A DNA stretch of 64,000 nucleotides from Dendronephthya gigantea (lineage: Eukaryota > Cnidaria > Anthozoa > Malacalcyonacea > Nephtheidae). The notes beneath the pieces were generated by a model. It searched no databases. It saw only the letters and a program-made list of their open reading frames with translations, and was not told the DNA's origin. Location: the NCBI RefSeq assembly GCF_004324835.1, contig NW_021163028.1, forward strand, positions 787,001 through 851,000, in the 5' to 3' direction. Made by a program: the position numbers and the translations under genes. Below, piece by piece: positions 32,726 to 44,900 of this stretch (positions are counted from its first letter, which is position 1; every line of letters begins with the position of its first letter).

Positions 32726-33107
32726 ACCAGGAACCGGGGCTAAGCATTTTATCGAATTGAAAAAAAGGACTTGCATGGCGGTGGGATAATCAGCGTTAAC
32801 GTTACTTGCCCATAGATTGGTCGACAAGTAGAGGTACACAATAAGTCAGGTTTTTGTTAAGTTTCTGTCATGTATATAGTTAATTAATTGTCTCTCTATT
32901 GACAAAGTAATTCTAATCTGGTTTTCATCCTAAGCACTCATATAAACTAGCTATATAAACTATAAACTATCGTCTTTTGCTAAGTAAAAGGAATAAGATA
33001 TTTGGAGTTTTTGGCATATAAATAAAGTGGTTTGAGTCATATTTGCCTATCAGAGTACAGCAACGCAATGGGGAAATAGGAATTTTTTAATTATAAATTA
33101 TTACATG

Positions 33108-33330
33108 CATGCGGAGTGCCCAAGGATTATATACAGGAGCCCCTCTTTTTCTTTTATATATTAATGATTTGCCTGAATGTTGGAAATCTCCATGCAGCCA
33201 TGTATGCGGATGATACCAAAATCTTTTCATCTTTTTACGATGCAAATGAACTTGTTATTAGGATATATTCGGATCTTACCAATGTATGTAACTGACTCAA
33301 AGAAGATAGGTTGCAAATGCATCACATGCA
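33108..33330 (+). pseudogene. LINE reverse transcriptase fragment with YADD
   Basis: Frames together give GVP, then PLFLLYINDLPE, then AAMYADDTKIFSSF and ELVIRIYSDLTNVCN: motifs of a non-LTR RT around the catalytic YADD. Frameshifts separate the blocks. It lies within an insertion of roughly 430 bp (about 32939-33370) relative to the gene A flank at 13170. Confidence 0.8.
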
Positions 33331-33694
33331 TATATAGTTAATGCACGTATAATAATAATTTAATGTGCGAGGTACCCGTTGTGACTATAATACAAACCAG
33401 AGAGGTGCTGAAATCACCTAACGCTCGCCTGCACTGTTTGTCTAGAATAAGGCTAAACTCTGTATGAAAGGTATCTGTATGAAGCACAAATTACCGATCT
33501 TTTCATTACAAATTACAAGGCTAAAATCCGCGTTGGAAGTTTCAGATATTAGTTGTGACCTCAGAATTACTGGCCAAAACTGGCCGCGGAATTACATTAG
33601 TTTTATTTGTGACCAATATTTCTTCCGTTTCTCGCAATCCGCGCACGCGATATCAACTGGTAAGTTAACGGACCAGGCAAAAGTCCCTGCTTTA

Positions 33695-33909
33695 AGCCGG
33701 GCGCACACACAACGATTTTACGGTAGTTCATAGTTGGTCCATTCAGGTTTAGACATATAGGCAGCCCTTGCCCAGACATGTTTTCCTTCTCGCGGCGCTC
33801 GCGCCTCGCGCGTGTATAGATCGCCAGTCGCCACATTTTGATGAAAACATCCATCTAGACAATCTAGACAGGAATCGGCAGACTAAAATCTTCGTGTGTG
33901 CGCCTAGCT
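33695..33909. mobile_element. PIF/Harbinger-like MITE, 215 bp
   Basis: Termini AGCCGGGCGCACACAC and GTGTGTGCGCCTAGCT flanked by TTA at 33692-33694 and 33910-33912. TTA/TAA target and GC-rich ends fit PIF/Harbinger. Nested inside the 1.9-kb insertion. Confidence 0.82.
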
Positions 33910-34490
33910 TTATGAAATAAACAAGATTGGATTTTTATATCTACACAAAAAAGGATTATGCATCAAACAACGAAAAAGTATGTACATAAATCTTATAGGT
34001 AGTTCAAAGGGTCCTGTCTACAATTTAACTGGCTTTAATAATATATTTGCATGTGTATCTACATAAATAATATGCAAATATATGTCACATGCGTTGCCAT
34101 TTGCCTTTGCATTCCGAGCCTATTGGCTTTCTACTTTTAATACTTATGTGCTAAAGCTTGTAATTGCGAATTATCTGACAATTTTCTTTAAACTTTAACG
34201 TTGGACTATGTTTTATATATATTCACTCCCGAATGATTTCTATATTTAATAAGCGATTGAATTTTGATACGGCATGTCACAACACAATCTCATAATTTAT
34301 AATTGTACATGTACAATACAAACAAATGGTAGCATACAGGTGAAAATATTTGAAAGTTTCTCATTTGGCTTAGGGTTGTACAAATACTTTCGTTAAATAT
34401 GATTCAGCTACAACTTTGAACTAAAAAAAAAAACAGGGCTACACAATAGCCCTGAAAATTGTAATGAGCGTGATAACTCTGGATAACTCT

Positions 34491-35090
34491 AACATTAACC
34501 TTATCATGATGCTAATAAGCTTAACATTTGCCTTATCATTTGATAATTTTGAGCAAAGCTCTCTTTATTATTGTATAAATGTGTACCAAATGGCACTGAA
34601 TAGTCACAATGCATATCGATGACTTATATTTATGATGATTCCTCTGATGTAAAGCCATAATATTTAAAAAATATAGCATCTTAACATTGACCTTATCATT
34701 ATGCTAATTAGCTTAACATTCACCTTATCATTTGATAATTTTGAACAAAATTCCCATTATTTTTGTGTAAATGTGTACTAAATGTCACCATATAGTCACA
34801 AGACATATCGATGAGCTATATTTATGATGAATCTTCTGATGCAAAGCCATAATATTTAAAAAATATAGCATCTTAACATTGACCTTATCATTATGGTAAT
34901 TAGCGTAACATTCACCTTATCATTTGATAATTTTGAGCAAAACTCTCTTTATTATTGTATAAATGTGTATCAAATGGCACTAAATAGTCACAATGCATAT
35001 TGATGACTTATATTGATAATGATTCCTCTGATGTAAAGCCAAAGTATAGAAAAAATATAGCATTTTAACATTGACCTTATCATTATATTT
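34491..35090. repeat. tandem repeat, about 192 bp x 3
   Basis: AACATTGACCTTATCATTAT recurs at 34491 (variant), 34683, 34875 and 35067, so the period is exactly 192. Units are about 90% alike and AT-rich, each containing TTATCATTTGATAA, a short palindrome. Confidence 0.85.
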
Positions 35091-35218
35091 TGTTGTATAA
35101 TTTTCACTCCCCCCTGGTAAATGGTTCTTTTGCAACAAATAGACTCCTTAAGTAGATAAGTTGAAAATAATTGGAAAATAAAAGTGGCTTCTTAACATTC
35201 TACTTATCATGTAGTGTG

Positions 35219-35258
35219 GACGCGGACGGGGACGGTGACGGGGACGGGGACGCGGACG
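35219..35258. repeat. GACGGG minisatellite
   Basis: Repeats of the hexamer GACGGG with variants GACGCG and GACGGT. A short GC-rich island in AT-rich DNA inside the 1.9-kb insertion. Confidence 0.85.
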
Positions 35259-36661
35259 CCAAGACTATAGCAATAGCTCTCTTGCACTAAAGTGCAGGCG
35301 AGCTAAAAACTAATATGACCAATTGCTACACAAATGTGTTTAGGAATTAAACTAGATGAAAATCATAACTGGGATAGTCATATCGAGATGATATGTAAGA
35401 AGGCAAGTGAAGGTTTGGCGTTATAAAACATACACAGCTCTTTGTTATAATACCTAAGACAACATTATAGTAATCTTCCTAGGCCGAAACGCGAATATCT
35501 TAAAAGGTAGATATAGCGGCGCTATCCCAAATTAACGAAGAAAAATTAGTCGTTTCGTTTCCAAAGCAATTTTTGAATTTGGTTGAATAATGACACGCTT
35601 CCTATATACCTACATCTATGTAATTTGTATATGTGTGTAAACTGTCTAGTATTGTAATCTTAATTGTTTTTAACATTTAACCTCTCCCATGGAAGTAATA
35701 AATTGGTTTTAAATAAAGTACTACAGATATACCTACCTACCTGCCTATCTACCTACCTGCCATGCAGGAACCTTATATACCCGCAAAAAACTGGCAAAGA
35801 GTAAAACATGCTACGTGACGTCTGTAAAGATGTACAAGGTCCTTAAAAACTTTATTATTGGTTCTGTGCATAGCGATTGGCCGCGAATAGACTATTTTAA
35901 TTTGCAAAAGACAGATTATCCAGAAATTTTGTTTTCTAAATTTTAATTCTCCCTTATATGTAAATGTAAAGGTAAATGTTCGCATACAAAATTGATCACG
36001 GGTGTACGTGGCCTATCTCTTGATGGTGAGGGTGGTCAGGCTAGTGACTTTCTGCATATATACAATCACAGGTTAGCAAGTTCATTGACTCAAACTTCTG
36101 CAAATACACAAAACTCTAAACAACGTAACTTCATTTTAACATATCCAGGATCGTTTCTCGTTAATCTTTCCAACCGTCTAGGCACCGTCTAGGTTATACC
36201 AAAGGACGCCTTTTATATTAATTGATTTCGTTGATTATCAGTGAAATGCCTTTTATCGTCCACGTGATAAAGCACAGGTATCCGTTAAAAATAAATTCAG
36301 CCACCTAGTTACACGCAGGTGGTGAATATTGGAAGTTGGCAGTTACCCAATCGGAAGTCGCAGAAAAGCAACCACTATATTTTTTTACTGCATTATATTG
36401 CAAATGAATATAGAAGCGCTGCGCGACCATTGACTCTCACAGATGGTGATCGTTTTTGCATTCACATTGGTCGGCATAATTGATGCGAAAAGTTAAAGCG
36501 AAAGTAAGCATGCAGTGCTAGGTGTTCATCACCAATTGAATTGGATTGGGAATATTTTGTTGCGAAATGGAAATTCAATATCACTTAATTGAAGTTCAAA
36601 GCAAGTAGATAAAGAGTATTGAGGAACCTTCACAGTGAAGTTTTCTAATCCTTATTCAAAG

Positions 36662-36758
36662 ATGCATCTGTATAAATGCGATGTTTTTGCCGTGTCCTTA
36701 ATAATCATTTCACTTCAGTTTTCTGTCAATTTTACTAGCGCTGAGTCTCTCGCTGAAG
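36662..36758 (+). CDS. Gene C: signal-peptide exon 1
   Basis: Near copy of gene B 14386-14482: MHLYKCDVFAVSLIIISLQ, then FSVNFTSAESLAE; donor GTACGT, phase 1. Supports a type I-like N-terminus entering the secretory pathway. Confidence 0.75.
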
Positions 36759-38904
36759 GTACGTAATCATAACTGTGGATGAACACGGACACCGTTCTCT
36801 AATGAGATTGGATTGTAAAATTATCTATTGTGAAAAAAATTTAACAATGTCTGTGAAGCATGCAGATGATATTGTAGATGTTACATTATTTTACTTTTAA
36901 AGTGTCTTTCCCTTTGTCATATTCTTTAAGAAATGTACTTACTGATTATTGCATTGCATGAAGCATTTCTCAATTATTCATTTAAGGCGGTTTTACATGC
37001 ACTATAAACTATGCCACAACGTTTCTTGCAACCCGCAATGCAATTTTACAGGCATTCCCGAGGCATCTAAAGTTGTTAAATACGAAAATTTCTTGCGATC
37101 TGCAAACGTTTTCTTAGCATCTCGAACACTTTTTATACAAATTGACATCCCTCAAAGTTGCAAGGAAAATCGCACAGTGTAACGGGCAGCTTCAATAGTT
37201 CAGTGATGAATGCTTCATGCCCTATGCAATGATTATGAAGTTGGGCACAATGTTAGTGCAGAATTATCAAGCCTAAATAAAAGCGGAGCAAGGGCTCGAT
37301 AATTTATTATTCACTATTCAAACAAATTAATTTTATAAAAGACGCGGAAGAAGGCATTCTATATACTATGGTAAAAGAAACTTATGTTTCGTCATTTCAT
37401 AATAAACTAATTTTAAACCAGAACATTTAACAAAAAGATAAACAAGGGATGTTTTCTTTTGAGTTTATGAGCGGTCAAGTTGAACTAATTTATTTATAGC
37501 GTTAAAATTCGAAAGTAACACCCACCGGCACCGGTACTGTTTTACAGTCGTAATCCGAATACAATTGTAATTTGCATTTTAAATAATGCCTTGGTATTCG
37601 GGATAAAGACGAAATTTCCGTTTCGAAAGGGCAAGAAGTTGTATATAATGTCGTTCACATTCGTATTGGATAGATCAGTCTGAGCGAATTCATCGACCGG
37701 TGCGATACACATCAAAGACTGAAAATGTCAAGGAGCCTTTAACGTTACAACAAGTTTCTCAGTTGTTCAAAGATGTGTTTGAATGGACGTGACATTGCCA
37801 CTATATTCCTAATCATTGCTTCACTCCAAATTTCTGTCGATTTCACTAGGGCAGGCAATCAAGGTATGTAATAAACGTTGTTTCAAGCCTGATCGGCAAC
37901 TAAATATCTGATCACTGGATTATTGCAAAATGAAGTTCAATTATTGAACATTTTATTTATTATTATTATATTTGTGCATGACTGAAGAAGTACTTAATTT
38001 GCAATGGATTATGCACGTGAGTCGACTGATGCTCTATAGTCTATAGGACCGGCTATTGTAGATGCCTATAAAAGACGATATATTTATAGAGCAGTATTAG
38101 GACCTCGCAAAATATAAACTATATTAAGGATCATAAGTTACTTGATGGTAGCGGTATATTATCATAAGGAAGTTGTAATTATAATTAGTATTATATACCC
38201 ACGGCGGTTTTAATGCCCGATAAATTCATGCTGTTATTCTTTATTTATGCAGCGAGTTATTTTTACTCCTATAAATGACCCTAATAAGTTATTACAGCAT
38301 AGGTCTGAGTGATTGATTTGAAGGTATGCACGTTATAGACCACTTTTAAAATTAATGTAAATTGTTGAAATATACAGATAAGGTCGAGGAATTATCCTAT
38401 GGGAATTTACCGATTGTTTCGGAAAATAGTGACCCTAACCGGATTTTTGGAGCATAAAATCATGTTTTCTACTATTGGGTTAAAAAGGAAATTAACGGCA
38501 CTCGTCACATTCATGATTACGCCTTCAAGGGTTGAAAATGTGTTGCGTGAATGGAAACGGCCTAGCACAAGACAGACGAGTAGGCGTGCGTCTGTGCATA
38601 TTATTAGGTAAACTATGAGGAAATGAAAACAGCAGGATATTATAGGGCGCGGACTTTCAGAACACAGGTGCAATAAGACTGCGCATGCGCTTGATTGTCG
38701 AAAACAAGATAGCGGCAGTGAAGAAAGTTAAATTAAAGCGGATCTGTCACCAAAAATAAAACTGTTTCGGGGCTTTTTAACATTATATTCTACATCATAT
38801 ACTGTATAATACTGTATAGAGAGAAAAATGAACGAAATAACCCATAACCCGCGTGATTGATATTTATATATTTGTATATATATATTGACATGGACAACCT
38901 TAAT

Positions 38905-38978
<74 letters not shown>

Positions 38979-41900
38979 AATATATATATATAATAATATA
39001 ATATATAATATAATAATATATATATATATATATATATAGGAAAAGTATATAGGCACCAAACAAAACGATGCAGCCCCCAGTAGAAGGATCCACCATCAGG
39101 ATACAATTTCCGCTTCTTAACTTATTAGAAGATAGGAATATAGGTATAATAAAAAGCAGACAACTTCTCACTGCTCCATTTATTTATTTAAGACGTTTCG
39201 GACTTCATCCTTCTTCAGTAAAATTATAGGAGTGACAACTATATCTACAAGAGAGGCCACTATTTATAGATAGGAATCCTAATAAATTTAAATAATAACA
39301 AACATGCATAATTACTTATTATATCTAATCCGCCGTTTAGAGCGGTATTCACACCTTTTATTAAGTCCATTAGGTATCAAAGTGCAAAGCTGAGCGGCCC
39401 AATAAGCCTCCCTAATTAAAAGCGTATCCTCATTACTGTTCCTAACTTGTTCAATAATAATAAATTCGAAATCACTTACGTTATGAGGTGCATTGTTAAA
39501 ATGTATGGCAACCTCGCACGTGTTTTTGCCGGTTTTCATGGCTGACTTGTGATTCCGAAATCTAACTTTAAATTCCGTTGAAGTGGAACCTACGTACTGA
39601 AGTTGGCATTTCTTGCAAGAAGCTAGATAGATAACAACTATATAGATAGATAGATAGATAGATAGTAGAGGTACAACTCAGGGCTTGCTTAATTCTATAA
39701 AATCGCCCTGCGGCAAAGCTGCGAAATCTATTTCCTTCTGCAAGAAAATTAGCACATAGATCACACCTCCTGTTACATTTATAGCAACCCACGTTATTAT
39801 GCAAGGCCTCAGCAGCATTAGAACCACCTTTAAGTCTAGATGGAGCTAGCATATCCTTCAAATTCTTCGTTCTCTTAAATGCTGGAAGAATTGAGCCCTC
39901 AGGAAATAGATCTTTTACTTTATCAGACAAGTAAATAAGATGTGAATGAGTCCGAATAATATTGCCAACGTTGGGCAACCTGGGGTTATATTCCAGCACC
40001 AAAGGGAACGTTTTCTTCTTAATTTTACATTTGGTCGGCTTAAGAACTTCCAATCTATCTCTCTTCATGGCTTTATCAAATTGCTCGTCAACCAGCTTAG
40101 GATCATATTTTTGCTGTTTAAGATAAGTTTTACATTGCGAGCATGCCTTCTCTGTGAATTCCTTAGTGGAACAATTACGTTTCACCCTCAACGCAACCCC
40201 ATAAGGTATAGCTTTTTTGCAATGATATGGGTGCGAGCTGTTAAAAGGTAAATATCTATGACTATCGGTAGGTTTGGAATAAATGTCAGTGACAATATAC
40301 CCATTTTGGAGGTGTAGCGTAAGATCCAAAACATTAAGAAATTCCTTAGAATAAACTAACTCAAATTTAATGGTAGGATATAGAGAATTTATATATTCCG
40401 TAAATTCAAAAAGCCTTGCCTCTCCCTGAGTCCATAAATCAAAAACATCAGGTTTGGGTTCAAGGTTGGTGGCCCATACAGCGATCTCTTGACTTATCTC
40501 GCCTTCATCGAACCATTTCTCAGCCCAAGTTTTGACTTTGTTAAGATGTTCCCAAGTTTTGACTTTGTTAAGATGTTCTATGTTATATATATATATAGCT
40601 GATATTGTGAATTTATTCAGTTACTCGGTTCAAAATAAAGCTAGGATTACTAAATTTTGAGTTTTATAGAATAGAATTAAACAATCGAAAAAAAACTGTC
40701 CGGTCATTAAACCGTGATTAAACGTCTAGCCGATAGCTATTAAACTGTTTATGAAAACGTATTTAAACATTTTTTGGTGCACGCTATTCTTATGTCCAGG
40801 TTTTTATAATATACATCATGTTGTGGAGTAATTATTTTGTAATTTGCCCAAAATTCTCCCTTTTTTTGTCCTGGCAATAAAAAAGAGTTTTGTAAACCTT
40901 TTCACTGACGCCAAATTGTTTTCGACAATCCCGCGCAGTGCACCAGCGGTTGTATGAGTAAATAAATAAATTTTAGTAAATAACAATTAAGTAAATAATA
41001 ATTATCTTTTTTTCTCACACCTTCTACAGATAGAACAAAAACACTGAAGTTAAATTCTGAGATTTCTGAGAAGACCAATTCAAGTCGACCGAGGTGAGTA
41101 CGGTACTTTATGATGTAACAAAGCGTTGACTTTACCGCACATCGTGGATATTATATCTCTGCATGAGAATAGATCCAAAATCAAAATGAAACTGAGTGCG
41201 CATCCTCCTTGGCAAGTGTTGGATCATGCGCGCAGTCAATTAACACTTAGGTGGAAAGAGAACATGCCACATTAGCGTGGAGGCAATAGCATACATAAAA
41301 CCCACACAAGTCTACCTGAAGTGTAGCGTTCTTTAAACTAAACATACAATTTCAAAACTCGATTTAAAAAAAAATAATCATAATGCAACATGAGGTGATG
41401 TGTAGAAATTATTATGTCTGTTCTAGGTTCGCCATGCAAGGTTCGATCTCCCTTAATACTGAAAACGTAACAGCAACGCCTAATTTACCAACATTTCAGT
41501 CTTCCGCGTTGTTGTCAACGTCGGTTACGTTCATCAACTCATCAACAAATTGCTCAACACGAGGTACGATAAGTTTCCTCTTTAAGTAATCGCCTTCATA
41601 TTGAACATATTAGCACATGCAATCCTGATTAAAACTATACCACTTGTCAAAGAAAACTAAACTACAAGGTAAACAACGAAATATCTATTCATAAAAGACA
41701 TAATTTCAGACGTCATTAAAGTTGTTATTTCCCATGGGAAATAACGCGTCAGTCTCCCTCTGCAGGAGGCCGCGCGGGAGACATCAAAATTTCGTCACTC
41801 TCGCGTGATTCGCTCTCGAACAATGAAACGCTACGAACACCAAACTTTGACAAGTTTATATAATAATGAATAGAATAATATTCATCCCTTCATAGTCTCC

Positions 41901-44900
41901 ATTATTCCTGATTAGTCTAATGAGTAATGATTATAGCCCTCTCGGAGGTTGATACCAGCAACAGAAAATTATAAAAGTGGGTGCAGATGGAAGACACACT
42001 TAGTTTAGTTAATAAATAAGTAAATAATAATATTTTTCTCACACCTCCTACAGCTACGACATCCGTGCCTCAGATTTCTAAGACCAATTCAAGTCGATTG
42101 AGGTAGGTACGCGGTACTTTACGATGTAACAAAGTGTTGACTTCACCGAAAATCGTGGATATTATATCTCTGCATGAGAATAGATCAAAAATCAAAATGA
42201 AACTGAGTGCGCGTTCTCCTTGTCAAGTGTTGAAAATTGGATCATGCGTGCAGCCAATTAACACTTAGGTGGACAGAGAGCATGTCACATTAGCGTGGAG
42301 GCAATAGCATACATAAAAACCCGCACAAGTCTACCTGAAGTGCAGCGTTCTGTATAAACTAAACATACAATTTCAAAACTCGATTTTAAAAAAAATTATC
42401 ATAATGCAACATGAGGTGATGTGTAGAAATTATTATGTCTATTTTAGGTCCGCCATGCAGGGTTCGATCTTCTTTAATACTGAAAACGTAACAGCAACGC
42501 CTAATTTAGCAACATTTCAGTCTTCCGCGTTGTTGTCAACGTCGGTTACGTTCACCAATTCATCAACAAATCACTCAACACGAGGTAGGATAAGTTTCTT
42601 CCTTAAGTAATCGCCTTCATATTGAACATATTTGCACATGCAATCCTTATTAAAACTATACCACTTGTCAAAGAAAATACAAACTACAAGGTAAACAACG
42701 AAAGATCTATTCATAAAAGGCATAATTTCAGACGCCATTAAAGTTTTTATTTCCCATGGGAAATAACACATCAGTCTCCCTCTGCGGGAGGCCGCGCGGG
42801 CGACATCAAAATTTCGTCACTCTCGCGTGTTTCGCTCTCGAACAATGAAACGCTGCGGACATAAAAATTTGACAAGTTGTATATAATAATGAATAATATT
42901 CACCCCTCATAAGCTGCATTATTCCTGATTCGTCTAATGATTATAGCCCTTTCCGAGGTTGATACCAGAAACAGAAAATTATAAAAGTGGCTTCAAATTG
43001 AAGACACATTGCTCAGTCAATGCATGCATGTTTATATTTATTTCTTTTATAAATATGACAATTGTTATAAAAACACCAGACAACAAAATAAAATCAGTTA
43101 ACATGGTAATTAAGAATAACAATGCACATTTATAACAACGTGCTGTATTTCAGTATCTCAGTTCAATGTTCCAGCAATTTGCATGACATGTATTTTCAAG
43201 ACATAACATTTATTTCATAGCATCTTCGTCCTGAAAAATAAAAATGGAGATCTCATCTAGTTTTTCTGCACTCTATATACTATTGACAATTAGGGTAAAC
43301 TAAATGTAGATTGATTTACAAGGTGCAAGAAGCTAAAAAATTAATTATAAGCAACTATACCTGCAGAGGTTGAAATCTTACACTGTTTGCAGCAAAGATC
43401 TTATATTACTTTGTATCAGCAACCAGTAGCGTAGCCAGCCTGTCGATTTGTCCCGCTATGCTAATATTTTAGTGTTCACTGACTGTGAAAACAATAGATT
43501 TCTAAAGACATGAATAATTATAATAAATCGAAATTTACATAGCGGGACAAAATCGTCAGGCTGGCTACGCCACTGTCAGCAACCACTCAGCATTTTTATC
43601 AGTTAGAGCATGTTAATTGATTATGGGACAAATAGTATAGCGACCAGTAGACTCGCTGAAAACAAAGTAAAATCGTCGCCCTGGGGCTGCACCCACCTCT
43701 TGTTCAACGAAGCAGCAAAACGTTTCCGCTTTTTAATTTCTTCACATTCGTTATTTTTGCAAGACGCCAACTGGTAATGTGTTCAACTGTTCATTTGAAG
43801 AGACTCTTAAGACTTCACCGCGAATATATATCACGAATACGAACACGATCGTGCACAAAACTACATAATCTTACGCACCTAACTATTTCAGTCGAAAATA
43901 GGTGTACATACGTCAGTATTATATGTAAACAAATAACTCTCAATTTTATAGGAACGGGTGAATATGGCAGCAAAAAAACTATAAACAACTCAAACAAAAG
44001 AAACCTTATCGGGTTTTTTGTGTTCTGTTCGACAAAAACAGCCTTTGAAGTACGCTACAGAAATACAACTTCAGTATGTGCCTGCGGGGAGGCTAACATA
44101 ACGTTTGTTCACTGCAAGGAAAAATTACCTTTGAATTTCACCGTCCACATATCTGTTAAAAACAATCCCAATCAGAGAACAGATTGCCTTTTTCGCTTTG
44201 TTTACAAAGACAACATCTGGTCGCCGAGAGAATATTTCAAAATCAATGGAGAAAATACTTCAAGACCCTATTGCGATGAGTTAACTTCTTTTACTGCAAC
44301 ACCTGTTAATTACTCCGCCTTTCATATGGAAGTTTCAAGCATCACAAAATCAATTTCCACCATTTCTAATACGTCTCTGATTGGTTCGTTACTGACAAAT
44401 ACGACGATTTCTATTAAAGCAAGGTGGGTAAATGAACGTATTTGTTTATAAGAAGATGGTATACGATATGGAAGGAAGATGACTGATATACTAAAAAGCA
44501 TTTTAGATTTTAGATAAGTGTCTACTTAAAGACAACCACATTCTTTTTAAACTTGTTTAAGGAAGGGTTAAATTGAACTCGGCAACTGCAATATCTAAGA
44601 TAGAAGTTGCTTTAATCCCAAATTTTGTCTCGTGCTTTATATAATTCCATTATAACAGGCAGCCATCTTTGACTGCGTATGCATGGTAATCAATGTCTTG
44701 ATATTCTGGTGTTCTCTACAATTCAAGTTAATCTTGAAGCAACATCGCCTAAGGCTCAGTATTTAAATCACAGCTTAATTTAGCACAAAAGCATTCGATA
44801 AAAACTGATCTAAATCAGAATATGATTTTGAAAACTAATGTGATTTCAAGTTGGAGCTGTATGTAACAATTTATTCATCTTCACCCTACATACATGGTTC

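Larger units (their letters stand above)
33386..35310. mobile_element. 1.9-kb insertion with GCTCGCCTGCACT inverted ends
   Basis: Relative to the gene A flank (GACTAATGCAAAACTAATATG at about 13190) this block is inserted. Near the left side TAACGCTCGCCTGCACT (about 33419) is matched by AGTGCAGGCGAGCTAA at 35291-35306. The true left border may lie about 30 bp further out. The interior carries a nested MITE (33695-33909), a 192-bp tandem repeat and a GACGGG minisatellite (35219-35258). Superfamily unknown. Confidence 0.6.
39045..40590 (-). mobile_element. Penelope-like retroelement, 5'-truncated, with GIY-YIG domain
   Basis: The minus strand encodes the end of a Penelope-type reverse transcriptase: FTEYINSLYPTIKFELVYSK, DLTLHLQNGYIVTDIYSKPT, SHPYHCKKAIPYGVALRVKR, and later NVGCYKCNRRCDLCANF and GRFYRIKQALSCTST. 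It continues in another frame as a GIY-YIG endonuclease, IYLASCKKCQLQYVGSTSTE then FKVRFRNHKSAM, KTGKNTCEVAIHFN and stop near 39312. The catalytic YxDD region is missing or degraded (PDVFDLW is left at its expected place). A 28-bp tandem duplication lies at the 5' edge (40546-40579). Inserted in a TA tract absent as such from gene B. Inactive copy. Confidence 0.88.

Noticed and set aside
38857-39171. Open frames made of repeated Tyr-Ile residues
   Set aside because: They are translations of the (TA)n microsatellite on either strand and have no coding meaning.
41727-41748. Perfect palindrome TTATTTCCCATGGGAAATAA, also near 42750
   Set aside because: Copied with the 1-kb block duplication; a palindrome of this size without other evidence does not support a regulatory site.
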